DNA from: an uncultured Eubacteriales bacterium
Lineage (GTDB): Bacteria; Bacillota_I; Bacilli_A; RF39; UBA660
Direction of reading: 5' to 3'
DNA: 33,000 bases
NCBI GenBank assembly: GCA_905188025.1
Contig: CAJJKI010000014.1
Coordinates: 1-33,000 of the forward strand
The position numbers and the translations under genes were made by a program. Every line of letters starts with the position of its first letter. The stretch's first letter is position 1. Positions 22,101 to 31,545 of the stretch are shown piece by piece. The notes beneath the pieces are model-generated. The model was not told where the DNA came from and did not search any database. It was given only the letters and a program-made list of their open reading frames with translations.

Positions 22101-23234
22101 CTACTTTTGTGCAAGATATTCATCGTAGGTTAATCCTGAATCATAAACTTCTTTAGCTAAGGTAGTTCCTAAATAGCGATAATGCCATTCTTCATACATG
22201 TATCCGGTAATATTTTCTTTATCTTCAGGATATCTTAAGATAAAACCATATTTGTAAGAATTTTTAACAAGCCAATTATATTCTTTATCATTTTTTGAGA
22301 TAAATCCACTTTTATTAGCAATATCCATAGCCAATCCTGTTTGGTGTTCAGAATAGCTAGCTCTTGCAGAATAAGTTTCAGCGGCTTTGAATCCATCTCT
22401 TTTTACATATGTATTATATAGATATAGTTGTGTTTGATATGAACGATAACCTGATCCGGCATAGATATAGATATTATCTTTAGTAGCAGCTTCACACATT
22501 TTTTCAAAAGCTTCACGAGCATCTTTACGAAGTTCATTACTACGACCTAACCATTGATATTTAGAATTAATCTTTTCTAGATCACTTGGAACATAATCAT
22601 TTGATAGTTTATGATATTTATTTACTAAAACAGCAAGATCATCTTGGTTATCAATATTTATTACATTAGTATAATAATCATTATCTAGACCAATATTTAC
22701 ATAAGTGATAGAAGTTTCTAGATCTTTGGCGCTAGTATTTAGATATTTTAGGTAACGATCTAGATTATCTTCTTTAAAATATGACAAATTAATAATGGTA
22801 TTTAGATCTTTTATATAGGTATTATTTATAATGATATTGATGGAATCAGTAGATAGTTTATTATAGATATTATTTATTTCAGTATAAGAATAGCCTAAAG
22901 TGAGTAAACTATTAATGTCTTTTAGAAAGGTATCATTATCATGATAGGTAATATTTATATAATCAGATAGATATTTAGGATTAAAATATTCAGTATTAAT
23001 AATATTTTCTAATGTTTCAGAATATTTTTTATTAAGTATGTTAATATCTAGATCATTATCCTTCATGACATTTATAGTGTTTTCTTTATAGCCAGTTTTC
23101 TTTGATAAGTAATAAGTATTAATATTATCCTTATTTATTAGATATATAAGACCAATTGTAATGATTAATATTAGTGGCACTACAAGTCTTAGAGCCTTTT
23201 TGATACTAAACTTTTTTCTTCTTTTTCTTTGCAT
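22101..23234 (-). CDS. VanY-family D-Ala-D-Ala carboxypeptidase (M15B)
   Basis: 377-residue exported, membrane-anchored zinc peptidase that trims the terminal D-Ala of peptidoglycan stem peptides. The N-terminus is basic (MQRKRRKKFSIKKALR) followed by one TM helix (about 17-37). A long Asn/Tyr/Ile-rich helical linker domain (40-210) follows. The C-terminal VanY domain has GYRSYQTQ, SEHQTGLAMDI (zinc His and Asp) and EEWHYRYLG (catalytic Glu, zinc His). All metal ligands are present. AGGTGATAAT precedes the ATG. The linker has repeated short motifs of LxxILNLGYS/NIIINxTY type, so it may be a spacer or wall-binding region. It acts with PBP1 and FemABX in envelope maturation. Confidence 0.9.
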   Translation of the reverse strand: MQRKRRKKFSIKKALRLVVPLILIITIGLIYLINKDNINTYYLSKKTGYKENTINVMKDNDLDINILNKKYSETLENIINTEYFNPKYLSDYINITYHDNDTFLKDINSLLTLGYSYTEINNIYNKLSTDSINIIINNTYIKDLNTIINLSYFKEDNLDRYLKYLNTSAKDLETSITYVNIGLDNDYYTNVINIDNQDDLAVLVNKYHKLSNDYVPSDLEKINSKYQWLGRSNELRKDAREAFEKMCEAATKDNIYIYAGSGYRSYQTQLYLYNTYVKRDGFKAAETYSARASYSEHQTGLAMDIANKSGFISKNDKEYNWLVKNSYKYGFILRYPEDKENITGYMYEEWHYRYLGTTLAKEVYDSGLTYDEYLAQK

Positions 23235-23372
23235 ATTATCACCTATTTAAATATATCACAAAATGGAGTAAATTACTAGTAAAAATTTATTTGTCTAATT
23301 ATTGTCAAGATACTTGTAAAATAAAAAAATATATAGTATTCTAGATATATAAGATAAGGGAGTGTGATATGC

Positions 23373-23573
23373 ATGATTTATCCATCTATTGATAAACTAC
23401 TAACGATAGTTGATTCTAAGTATGCTTTAGTTTATATAGCATCACAAAGAAGTAAAGAGATGCTTAAGACTGGTTATTATCAAAAACCAATTAATCAATA
23501 TAAGGCAAAAAAGACAATTGGTAGAGCTTTGGAAGAAGTATATGATAATTTAATTCATGTAAATAAGGGATAA
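23373..23573 (+). CDS. rpoZ: RNA polymerase omega subunit
   Basis: 66-residue omega subunit, which helps assemble and stabilise RNA polymerase by clamping beta-prime. It begins MIYPSIDKLLTIVDSKYALV, then ASQRSKEM and YKAKKTIGRALEEVY, the conserved omega pattern. ATG 23373 is chosen: GGGAGTG lies about 7 bases upstream, and the GTG at 23364 is part of that site. Unlike in many Firmicutes it is not preceded by gmk here; it is monocistronic with a terminator overlapping its stop. Confidence 0.92.
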   Translation: MIYPSIDKLLTIVDSKYALVYIASQRSKEMLKTGYYQKPINQYKAKKTIGRALEEVYDNLIHVNKG

Positions 23574-23600
23574 TTATAAAAATAGTTATCTTTTATTTTT
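23569..23600 (+). terminator. Terminator of rpoZ
   Basis: GATAATTAT (23569-23577), loop AAAA, ATAGTTATC (23582-23590), then TTTTATTTTT. It overlaps the stop codon. Confidence 0.85.
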
Positions 23601-23631
23601 TAGATATGTTATAATTTATTTGGAGGTAATT

Positions 23632-24693
23632 ATGAAAGATAAAGTTAATTATAAGTTATTAAATACTTTGATAATTGTAGCAATAATCTATTTACTATAC
23701 ACTATTAGTGGACTTTGGTTAGGCATTGTTAAGAATATTTTTGATATAATATCACCATTTGTACTGGCATTTGCTTTAGCATATGTATTATATCCATTAG
23801 TTAGAAAGTTAATTAATGCAGGGAGTCCTAAATGGTTAGCAATACTTACGGTATGTATACTGGGAGTAGGATCTTTACTGATTATTATTATTTTGACAGT
23901 GCCACTGTTATATGAACAGATACTATTATTTATTAGTAATATTTCAGTATTTTTATCTGATATGTCTACGAAGTATGAGATTAATTTTGGATCGTTACAA
24001 TCTTCTTTGACAGATTTTAGTACAAATATTATTTCTAGTATAGGTAGTAGTATTTCTAATGGAGCAATATCTGTAGTCAATGCTTCAGTAGGGGTAATTA
24101 CTACTGGTATTGTGGTAATATGTTCAGCAATATATTTCTTAATTGATATGGATAAGATAAGACTTGGTATTAGAAAATATTTTAATGATCGTAATAGGAG
24201 AACGGCAGGATACTTAAAGAAGTTAGATGAGGAACTTACGAAGTATATTGGAGGAATGGGACTTAATATAGTTATTCAGATAATTGAATATACGGTGGCT
24301 TTCTTGATTATTGGACATCCAAACTATTTAATTTTAGGTATTTTATCAGGTATATCAGCGATGATTCCATGGTTTGGAGGATTCTTGGTAGCGGTAATAT
24401 CTTTGTTGGTGTCTTCAGTAATAAGTACTAAAATGTTTATTTTGACAGTAATTATATGTATAATATGTCCAACGCTTGACGGTAATGTAATAGGCCCTAA
24501 GGTATATGGAAAGACTAATTCTCTTCATCCATTATTAGTAATATTTGCAGTATCTGCTGGTGGTATTATTGCAGGATTCTGGGGAATTGTATTATCTTTA
24601 CCAGTAGCGATTGCTATTAAGACAACATATAATTATTATAAGAAAGATATTCATAAGAAAGTTAAAAAGATAAGAAGAAAGAAGGATGAATGA
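23632..24693 (+). CDS. AI-2E family transporter
   Basis: 353-residue polytopic membrane protein of the AI-2E/YdiK/PerM family, with about eight hydrophobic segments. The conserved C-terminal half is clear: GHPNYLILGILSGISAMIPW, GPKVYGKTNSLHPLLVIFAV, and GFWGIVLSLPVAIAIK. Members have been linked to export of autoinducer-2 and to sodium/proton exchange, so the substrate is open. The basic C-terminus KKVKKIRRKKDE is cytoplasmic. GGAGG lies 5 bases before ATG 23632, and TGTTATAAT (23607-23615) is an extended -10 just upstream; the preceding terminator separates it from rpoZ. Confidence 0.85.
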   Translation: MKDKVNYKLLNTLIIVAIIYLLYTISGLWLGIVKNIFDIISPFVLAFALAYVLYPLVRKLINAGSPKWLAILTVCILGVGSLLIIIILTVPLLYEQILLFISNISVFLSDMSTKYEINFGSLQSSLTDFSTNIISSIGSSISNGAISVVNASVGVITTGIVVICSAIYFLIDMDKIRLGIRKYFNDRNRRTAGYLKKLDEELTKYIGGMGLNIVIQIIEYTVAFLIIGHPNYLILGILSGISAMIPWFGGFLVAVISLLVSSVISTKMFILTVIICIICPTLDGNVIGPKVYGKTNSLHPLLVIFAVSAGGIIAGFWGIVLSLPVAIAIKTTYNYYKKDIHKKVKKIRRKKDE

Positions 24694-24840
24694 TAGGCTG
24701 GTAGAGTGCTGATTTTGTAGTGTGGTTTTATAGTATATTGATAAGAAGAGAAAACTTAAATATTTTTGTTAAAGAATGGCTTAAGAAACATGAAAATTGG
24801 TGATTCTTGATAGATAAAAAATGGCTAATGAGCAAGGAAA

Positions 24841-24907
24841 TTAATATTTCTTGATAAGAAATAAAGATATATGTGAATAGATAATTTAATGTTTCTTAAT
24901 AAGGAAT
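24841..24907 (+). repeat. Two diverged hairpin repeats
   Basis: 24841-24862 (TTAATATTTCTTGATAAGAA plus AT) and 24886-24907 agree at 19 of 22 bases, spaced 45 bases apart. Both can fold (ATTTCTT/AAGAAAT, and GTTTCTT/AAGGAAT with two G-T pairs). The surrounding stretch 24694-24984 holds no gene. Confidence 0.45.
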
Positions 24908-24984
24908 GGATTTAATGATGGAGAATCTAATAATTTTCTTTTAGTGAGAAGATAGATAAAATATGAAAGGTGATGGAAGTAAAA

Positions 24985-26013
24985 ATGAAAAGGATATTTA
25001 AATATTTATTTTTGTTAATGGTATTTATGCCTGGTGTGGTATTTGGAAGTACAGGGTATATTACTCAGGGAGATAATGTAAAGTTAGAGGAAGACTTTGA
25101 TAGGACACATTTTGTTTTTGGTGATAGTATTAATGTTAATAATAAGACTGATGGACTCTATTTTATTTTTGGAGATGAAGTAGTATATGACAGTGATAAT
25201 CAATATACAGCTTTATTTGGAAATAAAGTTAATATTGCTGGTAAAATGAAGGATGCTGCTATATTTGGTAATAGTGTAGTAATTGAGAATGCTACTATTG
25301 ATAGAGATATTGTAATATTTGGAAATAATGTTAAGATAGAGGGAAAAATTTCAGGAAATGTAGCAATATATGGAAGAAATGTTACAATTAGTAAGAGTGA
25401 ATTACTTGGAAATGTAGTAGTTAAGGGTGGTAGTTTAAAGATCGATAAGGATACTAGTATTTCAGGAAATTTAAGTTATAATGAAGACATGGATGTGGTA
25501 ATAGAAGGAGATATTCATGATATTACTATTAATAAGAATGTAGAGGTTATTACTACTAAAGATATTGTAATGGGTCATATATATAAGATTATTAGATTAC
25601 TTGTAATATTTTTAGGAATGTATTTATTGATACCTAAGATATTTAATAATATGAGCGATAAAGTTGGTAAAAATATTGGATATGGATTACTTTGCTTTAT
25701 AGCTATGCCTTTACTACTATTGATACTATTATTTACTAATTTTGCTACTAGTATAGCGATTATTGGTATTATGTTATATATAATTATGGCAATGATTAGT
25801 TTAGTATTATGTGGTTATGTACTAGGAGAGTTGATATTTACTAAAGTATTTAAACTAAAAGAAGAGAGAATGTACTTGAATGGCTTTGTAGGTATAATTG
25901 TTTTATATTTAATTACTTTAGTGCCTTATCTTGGAGGATTAGTTACTTTTGCTAGTTTAGTTTATGCTTTTGGTATGATGGCTAATAAATATTTAGAGTA
26001 TCGTAATAAATAA
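24985..26013 (+). CDS. Bactofilin-like beta-solenoid protein with four membrane helices
   Basis: 342 residues. Signal peptide MKRIFKYLFLLMVFMPGVVFG, then a right-handed beta-solenoid of short repeats (about 35-185) in which FGN/FGD/YGRNV steps recur every ~20 residues (HFVFGDSI, YFIFGDEV, ALFGNKVNI, AIFGNSVVI, VIFGNNVKI, AIYGRNVTI), as in polymer-forming bactofilins. The C-terminal part has four or five TM helices (from about 205). A secreted or outward-facing solenoid tied to a membrane domain is a known but uncharacterised arrangement. ATG 24985 is chosen, giving a proper signal peptide; GGAAG is 5 bases upstream. Monocistronic with a terminator. Confidence 0.7.
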   Translation: MKRIFKYLFLLMVFMPGVVFGSTGYITQGDNVKLEEDFDRTHFVFGDSINVNNKTDGLYFIFGDEVVYDSDNQYTALFGNKVNIAGKMKDAAIFGNSVVIENATIDRDIVIFGNNVKIEGKISGNVAIYGRNVTISKSELLGNVVVKGGSLKIDKDTSISGNLSYNEDMDVVIEGDIHDITINKNVEVITTKDIVMGHIYKIIRLLVIFLGMYLLIPKIFNNMSDKVGKNIGYGLLCFIAMPLLLLILLFTNFATSIAIIGIMLYIIMAMISLVLCGYVLGELIFTKVFKLKEERMYLNGFVGIIVLYLITLVPYLGGLVTFASLVYAFGMMANKYLEYRNK

Positions 26014-26036
26014 TATAGAACTATTTGTAATGATTA

Positions 26037-26082
26037 AAAATGCTGGGATTCTATGATGGATTTCGGTGTTTTTTCTTTTAGA
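26037..26082 (+). terminator. Terminator of the bactofilin-like gene
   Basis: An imperfect stem, AAAAATGCTGGGATT with GATTTCGGTGTTTTTT, with several G-T pairs and a T-rich tail (TTTTTTCTTTT). Confidence 0.6.
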
Positions 26083-26153
26083 AGTTTTAAAATGTAATAA
26101 TTAAAATGTGAAGAAGAACGTTGATTTTATTAGAATTAGAAAGTTTTATAAAA

Positions 26154-26210
26154 AGCATACAAACAAATGTATGAAAAAGTATTGACAAGCGAATGATTGT
26201 ATGCTATATT
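26154..26210 (+). promoter_or_regulatory. Orphan promoter with CATACA/TGTATG operator
   Basis: TTGACA (26182-26187), 17-base spacer, TATATT (26205-26210) is near consensus. CATACA (26156-26161), six bases, TGTATG (26168-26173) form a dyad just upstream. A third half-site in AGCATACA (26154-26161) and TGTATGCT (26198-26205) gives an exact inverted pair spanning the promoter. Downstream are GGGGAGTG (about 26245) and stop codons in every frame within a few codons, so no intact gene follows. The stretch 26211-26324 shows only decayed coding-like sequence. Confidence 0.65.
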
Positions 26211-26314
26211 GATATTGTCTTCTAGAACGATATATTTAAAGAATGGGGAGTGATAAATAGTTTGATGATATAGATAATGGTGTAACTAATTGGTTTATAA
26301 CTAAAATTTATAGC

Positions 26315-26363
26315 TAAAGAAAAAGACTATATAAAGTAAATTTTATTGGATACTTTAATAGTC
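26315..26363 (-). terminator. Terminator of the CPBP-metallophosphoesterase operon
   Basis: Minus strand GACTAT and TAAAGTA (26363-26351) pair with TACTTTA and ATAGTC (26338-26325, one bulge), followed by TTTTTCTTT. It lies about 50 bases after the stop at 26411. Confidence 0.8.
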
Positions 26364-26410
26364 GCTATTATGTAATAAATGATTTTTATAATATGATTTT
26401 GTGATATTGA

Positions 26411-27256
26411 TTAGTCTTTATTTATACGGTAAAAGTTAATTGATGGATGGTTGAATAAGCGATAGTTAATGGATGATACACCAATACCGGATGAAATATA
26501 TAAGTTAGTTCCATCAATGTTATAGTAATTATCATAATATGTTTTAGCATAAGGTGGAGTATATAGAGCCCCAACTATTGGAAGTCTGATTTGTCCGTTA
26601 TGAGAATGTCCAGCAAGAATTAAGTTTACTTGATAATCTTTAGTTAATTCTTCAGCAATATCTGGTTCATGAATGAGAACTATTCTATAGTCAACATTAT
26701 TTTCTTCTTCAGTGATTGTCATAGTTTTTGACAAATCAGTCATGTTATCAGTTTTGGTATTAGTGCCACCAATAAATATTTTTTGATTGTTTTTACTGTA
26801 TATTATATCATGGGAATTGTCTAGGTAAGTAAATGAACTATCTTGATATATTTTAATAACTTTATCTTTACCTTTTTCATAATCATGGTTACCTAAGATA
26901 GCATATTTACCATATTTGGCATTTATTTCTTTTAGAACATTAGTTAATTCTTCATAATCTTGAGTACTAATGGTAGCATCTTTATCAATAAGATCTCCAG
27001 TGAATACGGCAATATCAGGATTTATTGTATTGATTTCTTTGATAACGGCTTTGACTTTTTTGATATTAATAGCACGATTATAATGAAGGTCAGAGAAGTG
27101 TACTATTTTTAAACCATCAAAGTCGGTGGGAATATTTTGATCTTTTATGGTGTATTCTTTGGTTATTAATCCCATGGTACCAACATATCTAGCATAAATG
27201 ATAATTAAAATCAACACTAGAAAAATTATAAAGAGCCATTTAAAAAACTTTTTCAT
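26411..27256 (-). CDS. Membrane-anchored metallophosphoesterase (YkuE-like)
   Basis: 281 residues. N-terminal signal anchor (about 5-22) and a calcineurin-type phosphoesterase domain with the two-metal motifs: SDLH (55-58), GD (87-88), GNHD (122-125), His196 in LIHEPD, and AGHSHNGQ (215-222). Relatives (YkuE, YpbG, YkoQ) act at the membrane, some on lipid-linked nucleotides; the substrate here is unknown. The ATG at 27256 follows directly on the TAA of the CPBP gene with no gap, so translation is coupled. LPIVGALYTPPYAKTYYDN is a conserved stretch of this subfamily. Confidence 0.88.
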   Translation of the reverse strand: MKKFFKWLFIIFLVLILIIIYARYVGTMGLITKEYTIKDQNIPTDFDGLKIVHFSDLHYNRAINIKKVKAVIKEINTINPDIAVFTGDLIDKDATISTQDYEELTNVLKEINAKYGKYAILGNHDYEKGKDKVIKIYQDSSFTYLDNSHDIIYSKNNQKIFIGGTNTKTDNMTDLSKTMTITEEENNVDYRIVLIHEPDIAEELTKDYQVNLILAGHSHNGQIRLPIVGALYTPPYAKTYYDNYYNIDGTNLYISSGIGVSSINYRLFNHPSINFYRINKD

Positions 27257-27970
27257 TTAGACACCTACCATTAATAAGAGAACTATAGCTACGGTATTGT
27301 GAAGGCAGTGCATAGACATTGATGAACATATGTTATCGGTTTCATAATATAATGTAGCGAAAGCACTACCTAGAGCAGCATAAGGAATAATATAGAGATA
27401 ATCAAGAGGTGAAGTAACCATGCCTAGAACATGAAGTGAACCAAATATTAAGCCACTTATGGCTATATAGAGATATTTAGTTATTTTGGTGTCTCCTAAT
27501 GATAGGACAGCATCTTTGATACTTTTTCTAAAAATTAATTCTTCAACGAATGGAGCTTCAATTGATACTGAGAAGAACATATATAATGGATATAAGCCAA
27601 TTAATTCACGAATAGTATTTTCGTTGTTGGCGTTTGCTCCTTTGAAGAATAAAGAAATAACAATGTTGCTGACTACCATAATGGCTAGACCTAGAAAATA
27701 ATATTTAAAACAAGTATCGATATTTTTTTTAAAGTTTTTAAAGAATTGTTTGAAATTTTCAATCAAAGTATCTTTATATAAGAAGAAAATAATTATCATT
27801 AAGCCTACAGAACAAGCAAATGAATAAAGGATTTTCATGCTTTGACTGAAACGATTGATATCTATTTTAAATAGAAGTAATGGAATATACTGGAAATAAG
27901 CCATTCCTACTAATAGTATAATAAATATACTGGTTTTTAATAAAAAAGTTTTAATTTTATCTTTTATCAT
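27257..27970 (-). CDS. CPBP-family intramembrane metalloprotease
   Basis: 237 residues with about seven or eight hydrophobic helices. The CaaX/bacteriocin-processing (Abi, Rce1-like) motifs are complete: EELIFR (143-148), FGSLH with His180, and HCLHN (221-225). Members cleave membrane-embedded or prenylated peptides, give bacteriocin self-immunity, or degrade anti-sigma factors. No bacteriocin gene is near, so its role is open. CAGGAG lies about 9 bases before the ATG. It is first in a two-gene operon with the metallophosphoesterase. Confidence 0.87.
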   Translation of the reverse strand: MIKDKIKTFLLKTSIFIILLVGMAYFQYIPLLLFKIDINRFSQSMKILYSFACSVGLMIIIFFLYKDTLIENFKQFFKNFKKNIDTCFKYYFLGLAIMVVSNIVISLFFKGANANNENTIRELIGLYPLYMFFSVSIEAPFVEELIFRKSIKDAVLSLGDTKITKYLYIAISGLIFGSLHVLGMVTSPLDYLYIIPYAALGSAFATLYYETDNICSSMSMHCLHNTVAIVLLLMVGV

Positions 27971-28188
27971 ACGATCAACTCCTGATTATAATTTTAACAT
28001 AAGTAAGTGAATTTTACAATAAAATTATATGAGATAAAACACTTAGACATTATATGAAAATAATTCTTGAATTAATAGTTAGATAATAGATAGGCAAAAG
28101 TTATGCGGGAAAGATTTATTTTTCTTTAATAATGTGATAAGATAAATATAGATATTTAATTTATATTAAGTTATCTGAAAGGATATGT

Positions 28189-29316
28189 ATGGATAAGATA
28201 GATGAATATGACATGATAATGAATGATCTCAGTTGGATGCTTAAAGAATTAAAAGATGCAGGGGAAAATACGAAAGACTTTATGAAGAAAATACTTCGTG
28301 AGAATGTTTTTCATGGAAAGACACTAGTAAACATTGATGAGTCTATTGCGATGCTTAAGGCAATTTATCAAGAGATGGTTCTCAAAACTTTAGAATGGAA
28401 ACAAAATGAAGATATTTTAGAATTTGTTAATGGTAGTGAGAAAGTTAGTCAATTAGAAAAACTTAACATGATGAAGATTGCTTCTTTATTGGTTCGTGAA
28501 GAGATTGAAGAAAGTAATAAAGAAAAGATTAATCATAAGAAACTACAAAGAAAACTTAAGGTGAAAATAGCTAGTTATGTATTACTTGGCAGTACTTTTT
28601 TAGGGCTTTTAGGAATTATATTTAAAGAAACTAAAGAAACTGATAAAACTTATAAATATATGACTTATAGAAGTAAGTATACTTATCAAGATGAAATTGA
28701 TTCAAGAAGATATGAAGTAAGCCAAGAATATGAGAATAAGCGAGTACGTGATGAAGAGATTACTATTTGTGAATATGATCCTTGGAAACAAGGAGATGAT
28801 TATATGGGAGAAGTAGTAGTTAGAAAATATACTCCAAGAGGATATGATTATGATGAGATTATCCAAAATATATTGCCTATTGTTGAAGAAATGTATATGA
28901 ATGGTAGGTATGTAGAAGAAGTTTTAAATAAACCAATTAATGAATTAATTAATAATTTTAGTAATAATAGTAAGATTTATGAAGTAGTAAGAATTGTACA
29001 GGATAAAACTAATAAAATAGAAATTAGCCATGATGAGATGAAAATTATTACTATTAGTTTATTGATATTTTTAGAAATGGTACTTTATGCTAAGGCGATA
29101 GATAATAATGGTGACTTAATAATTGCAAGTCTTTGGAAAAATATAAGAAAGTTACTTGAGATTAATAAACTTGTTAAGAGTGATATTGAGAGAATTGAAA
29201 TGTATCAAAAGGTTTATTATGACTTATATATTAATGATTTATGTTTTAGAGATGAAATTTGTGCTATAAACACAGGAGTTAAGGTTAAAACAAGAGAAAA
29301 GAATACAAGAGAATAG
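28189..29316 (+). CDS. Hypothetical single-pass membrane protein, 375 residues
   Basis: Not recognised. A helical, charged N-terminal half (1-125), one clear TM helix (about 127-146, IASYVLLGSTFLGLLGIIF), an Arg/Lys/Tyr/Glu-rich segment (YKYMTYRSKYTYQDEIDSRR), and a mainly helical C-terminal domain to the end. There is no signal peptide, so topology is uncertain. GAAAGGA precedes the ATG. It lies only 10 bases before recD2, so the two are probably co-transcribed; whether it works with RecD2 in DNA repair or is merely adjacent cannot be told. Confidence 0.7.
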   Translation: MDKIDEYDMIMNDLSWMLKELKDAGENTKDFMKKILRENVFHGKTLVNIDESIAMLKAIYQEMVLKTLEWKQNEDILEFVNGSEKVSQLEKLNMMKIASLLVREEIEESNKEKINHKKLQRKLKVKIASYVLLGSTFLGLLGIIFKETKETDKTYKYMTYRSKYTYQDEIDSRRYEVSQEYENKRVRDEEITICEYDPWKQGDDYMGEVVVRKYTPRGYDYDEIIQNILPIVEEMYMNGRYVEEVLNKPINELINNFSNNSKIYEVVRIVQDKTNKIEISHDEMKIITISLLIFLEMVLYAKAIDNNGDLIIASLWKNIRKLLEINKLVKSDIERIEMYQKVYYDLYINDLCFRDEICAINTGVKVKTREKNTRE

Positions 29317-29326
29317 AGGTATAGAG

Positions 29327-31513
29327 ATGGCATATATTAAAGGAAAAATTATTCAAGATATATTTAGTAATCCAAGTAATGGATACACTGTAGGGCTTTT
29401 TAGAATAGCGGATACTGATATGGAAGGATATAAGAATAAGGTAATAACTTTTACAGGAATGTTTGAAGAAATAAAATATAAAACTAATTATTTGATGCAG
29501 GGAAATATAGTTAGTCATAATAAATATGGAAATCAATTTCAGGTAGAAAGTTATGAGATAGTATTGCCATCTGACAAGGAAGAATTAGTAGAATTCTTTT
29601 CTTCAGATTTATTTCCTATCGGAGATAAAATGGCTGAGAGAATTGTAGAGAAACTTGGCAAGGATGCTATTAGTAAGATTATGGATAGTGAGGAAGTATT
29701 ATATGATATTCCTAGGCTTAGTAAGGATAAAGCAAGAGTTATTAGAGATAGAATTTTAGAGTATCAAGAGACTTCTCAAATAGTTATTGATCTTAATAAA
29801 ATGGGATTTAATACGAAAGACGCTATTAGTATTATGAAAAAATATAATAATAAAGCGATGGATATAATTGATAAGAATATATATAGTTTACTTAATGATA
29901 TAGATATTAGTTTTGATGAAGTAGATAAAATTGCTAGAAGTAATGGATATATGTTAAATGATGAGAGAAGACTTTTAGCTCTTACTATTAATATGATGAA
30001 TGTGCTAACTTTTAATAATGGGGATACTTATTTGTATAAAGAAGAAATGTATGATTATATGAAGAAGGTAACGGATAATCTTGAGATGGAAGAATTTGAA
30101 TATGTACTTTTAAAACTCAAGAAAATGGGAAAGGTAATAATAGATAATGAACGTTATTATTTAGTTGAATTTTATAAGGCAGAAGAGTATATTTGTGATA
30201 GAATTTATCGTCTTAATGAAGAGGAGAGAAAAAAGTTACCAAAGTTGGATAAGAAGATTAATCAATTGGAACTTATGAATGGAATTACCTATGATGAATC
30301 ACAGAGAACCGCTATATATAAAGCTATTAATAATAATTTGACAATAATAACTGGTGGTCCTGGTACTGGTAAGACTACGATTGTTAAGTGTATTGTTAAA
30401 TTGTTAATTGAGATTAATGGGCTTAAGTTAGATAAACTTGCTTTGTTAGCGCCGACAGGAAGAGCAGCAAGGAAACTTATGGATACTACTGGAGTACCTG
30501 CTTATACTATTCATAAATATTTAGGATGGGATAAGGAAAAGAATGAATTTTGTGTAAATGAATACTGTCCTAATAAAGAAGAGTATATTATTGTGGATGA
30601 AGCTTCAATGATTGATACAGTACTCATGATGAGTTTACTTAAAGGAATAACTTCTAAAGCAAAGATAATTTTGGTAGGGGACTATTATCAATTGCCTAGT
30701 GTAAGTCAAGGACAAGTTTTGAAAGATTTAATTGATAGTGATTGTTTAGACGTAGTGAAATTAAATTGTTTGTATCGTCAAAGTGATGATAGTTATATTA
30801 CTACTTTAGCTCATGAAATTAAAAATAAAGAAATAACGGAAAATTTTATGGCAAAATATGATGACTATAATTTTTTGAATTGTAGTAATGAACAAATACT
30901 TGGCAGCGTTGATGATATTGTAAGACGAGCATTATCAAAGGGATACACAGATAGAGATATTCAAGTACTTGCTCCAATGTATAAAAGTATTAATGGTATT
31001 GATAGTTTAAATAAAGTGTTACAAGAGATTATGAATCCACATAGTAATGATAAAAATGAACTTGTTTCAGGAGAAATTGTATACCGTGAAGGAGATAAAG
31101 TATTACAACTAGTAAATGATAGTGATAATGGGGTATCTAATGGAGATATTGGTTACATTGAAAGTATTGTTTCTGCAATAAAAAGTAAAAGTAAAAAGAA
31201 TGAAGTAATTGTTAATTTTTTTGGTAATAGAGTGACTTATTTGCCAAAAGACTTAAAAAATATAATGCATGGATATGCAATTAGCGTGCATAAATCTCAA
31301 GGTGGAGAATTTAAGATGGTTATTATGCCAATTTCTTCTTCATTTAGAAGAATGCTATATAATAAGTTAATATATACAGCAGTTACAAGAGCTAAAGAAA
31401 AACTTATTATTGTAGGAGATCCACAAGCTTTTATTTATGGAATTAAAAATGATTATGTCGAAAATAGAAAAACAGGTCTTAAAGAAATGATTCAAAAAAA
31501 GTATAATATGTAG
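29327..31513 (+). CDS. recD2: ATP-dependent 5'-3' DNA helicase RecD2
   Basis: 728-residue SF1B helicase, working in DNA repair and replication-fork maintenance in bacteria without RecBC (Bacillus YrrC is about 800 residues, so this one is shorter). Residues 1-95 form an OB-like N-domain, followed by helix-hairpin-helix segments (about 95-215), then the helicase core. Walker A is GGPGTGKTT (near 342), motif Ib is LLAPTGRAARKL, Walker B is VDEASMID, motif III is LVGDYYQLPSVSQG, and the C-terminal motifs are SVHKSQGGEF and YTAVTRAKEKLIIVGD. AGAGG lies 8 bases before the ATG. It follows the unknown membrane protein gene by 10 bases. Confidence 0.93.
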   Translation: MAYIKGKIIQDIFSNPSNGYTVGLFRIADTDMEGYKNKVITFTGMFEEIKYKTNYLMQGNIVSHNKYGNQFQVESYEIVLPSDKEELVEFFSSDLFPIGDKMAERIVEKLGKDAISKIMDSEEVLYDIPRLSKDKARVIRDRILEYQETSQIVIDLNKMGFNTKDAISIMKKYNNKAMDIIDKNIYSLLNDIDISFDEVDKIARSNGYMLNDERRLLALTINMMNVLTFNNGDTYLYKEEMYDYMKKVTDNLEMEEFEYVLLKLKKMGKVIIDNERYYLVEFYKAEEYICDRIYRLNEEERKKLPKLDKKINQLELMNGITYDESQRTAIYKAINNNLTIITGGPGTGKTTIVKCIVKLLIEINGLKLDKLALLAPTGRAARKLMDTTGVPAYTIHKYLGWDKEKNEFCVNEYCPNKEEYIIVDEASMIDTVLMMSLLKGITSKAKIILVGDYYQLPSVSQGQVLKDLIDSDCLDVVKLNCLYRQSDDSYITTLAHEIKNKEITENFMAKYDDYNFLNCSNEQILGSVDDIVRRALSKGYTDRDIQVLAPMYKSINGIDSLNKVLQEIMNPHSNDKNELVSGEIVYREGDKVLQLVNDSDNGVSNGDIGYIESIVSAIKSKSKKNEVIVNFFGNRVTYLPKDLKNIMHGYAISVHKSQGGEFKMVIMPISSSFRRMLYNKLIYTAVTRAKEKLIIVGDPQAFIYGIKNDYVENRKTGLKEMIQKKYNM

Positions 31514-31545
31514 AAAATTACCAATAATAATTATGGGTGATAAAA

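Noticed and set aside
26156..26173. LexA (SOS) box for the CATACA/TGTATG dyad.
   Set aside because: The Firmicutes LexA box is of CGAAC-N4-GTTCG type; the half-sites here differ and no SOS gene follows.
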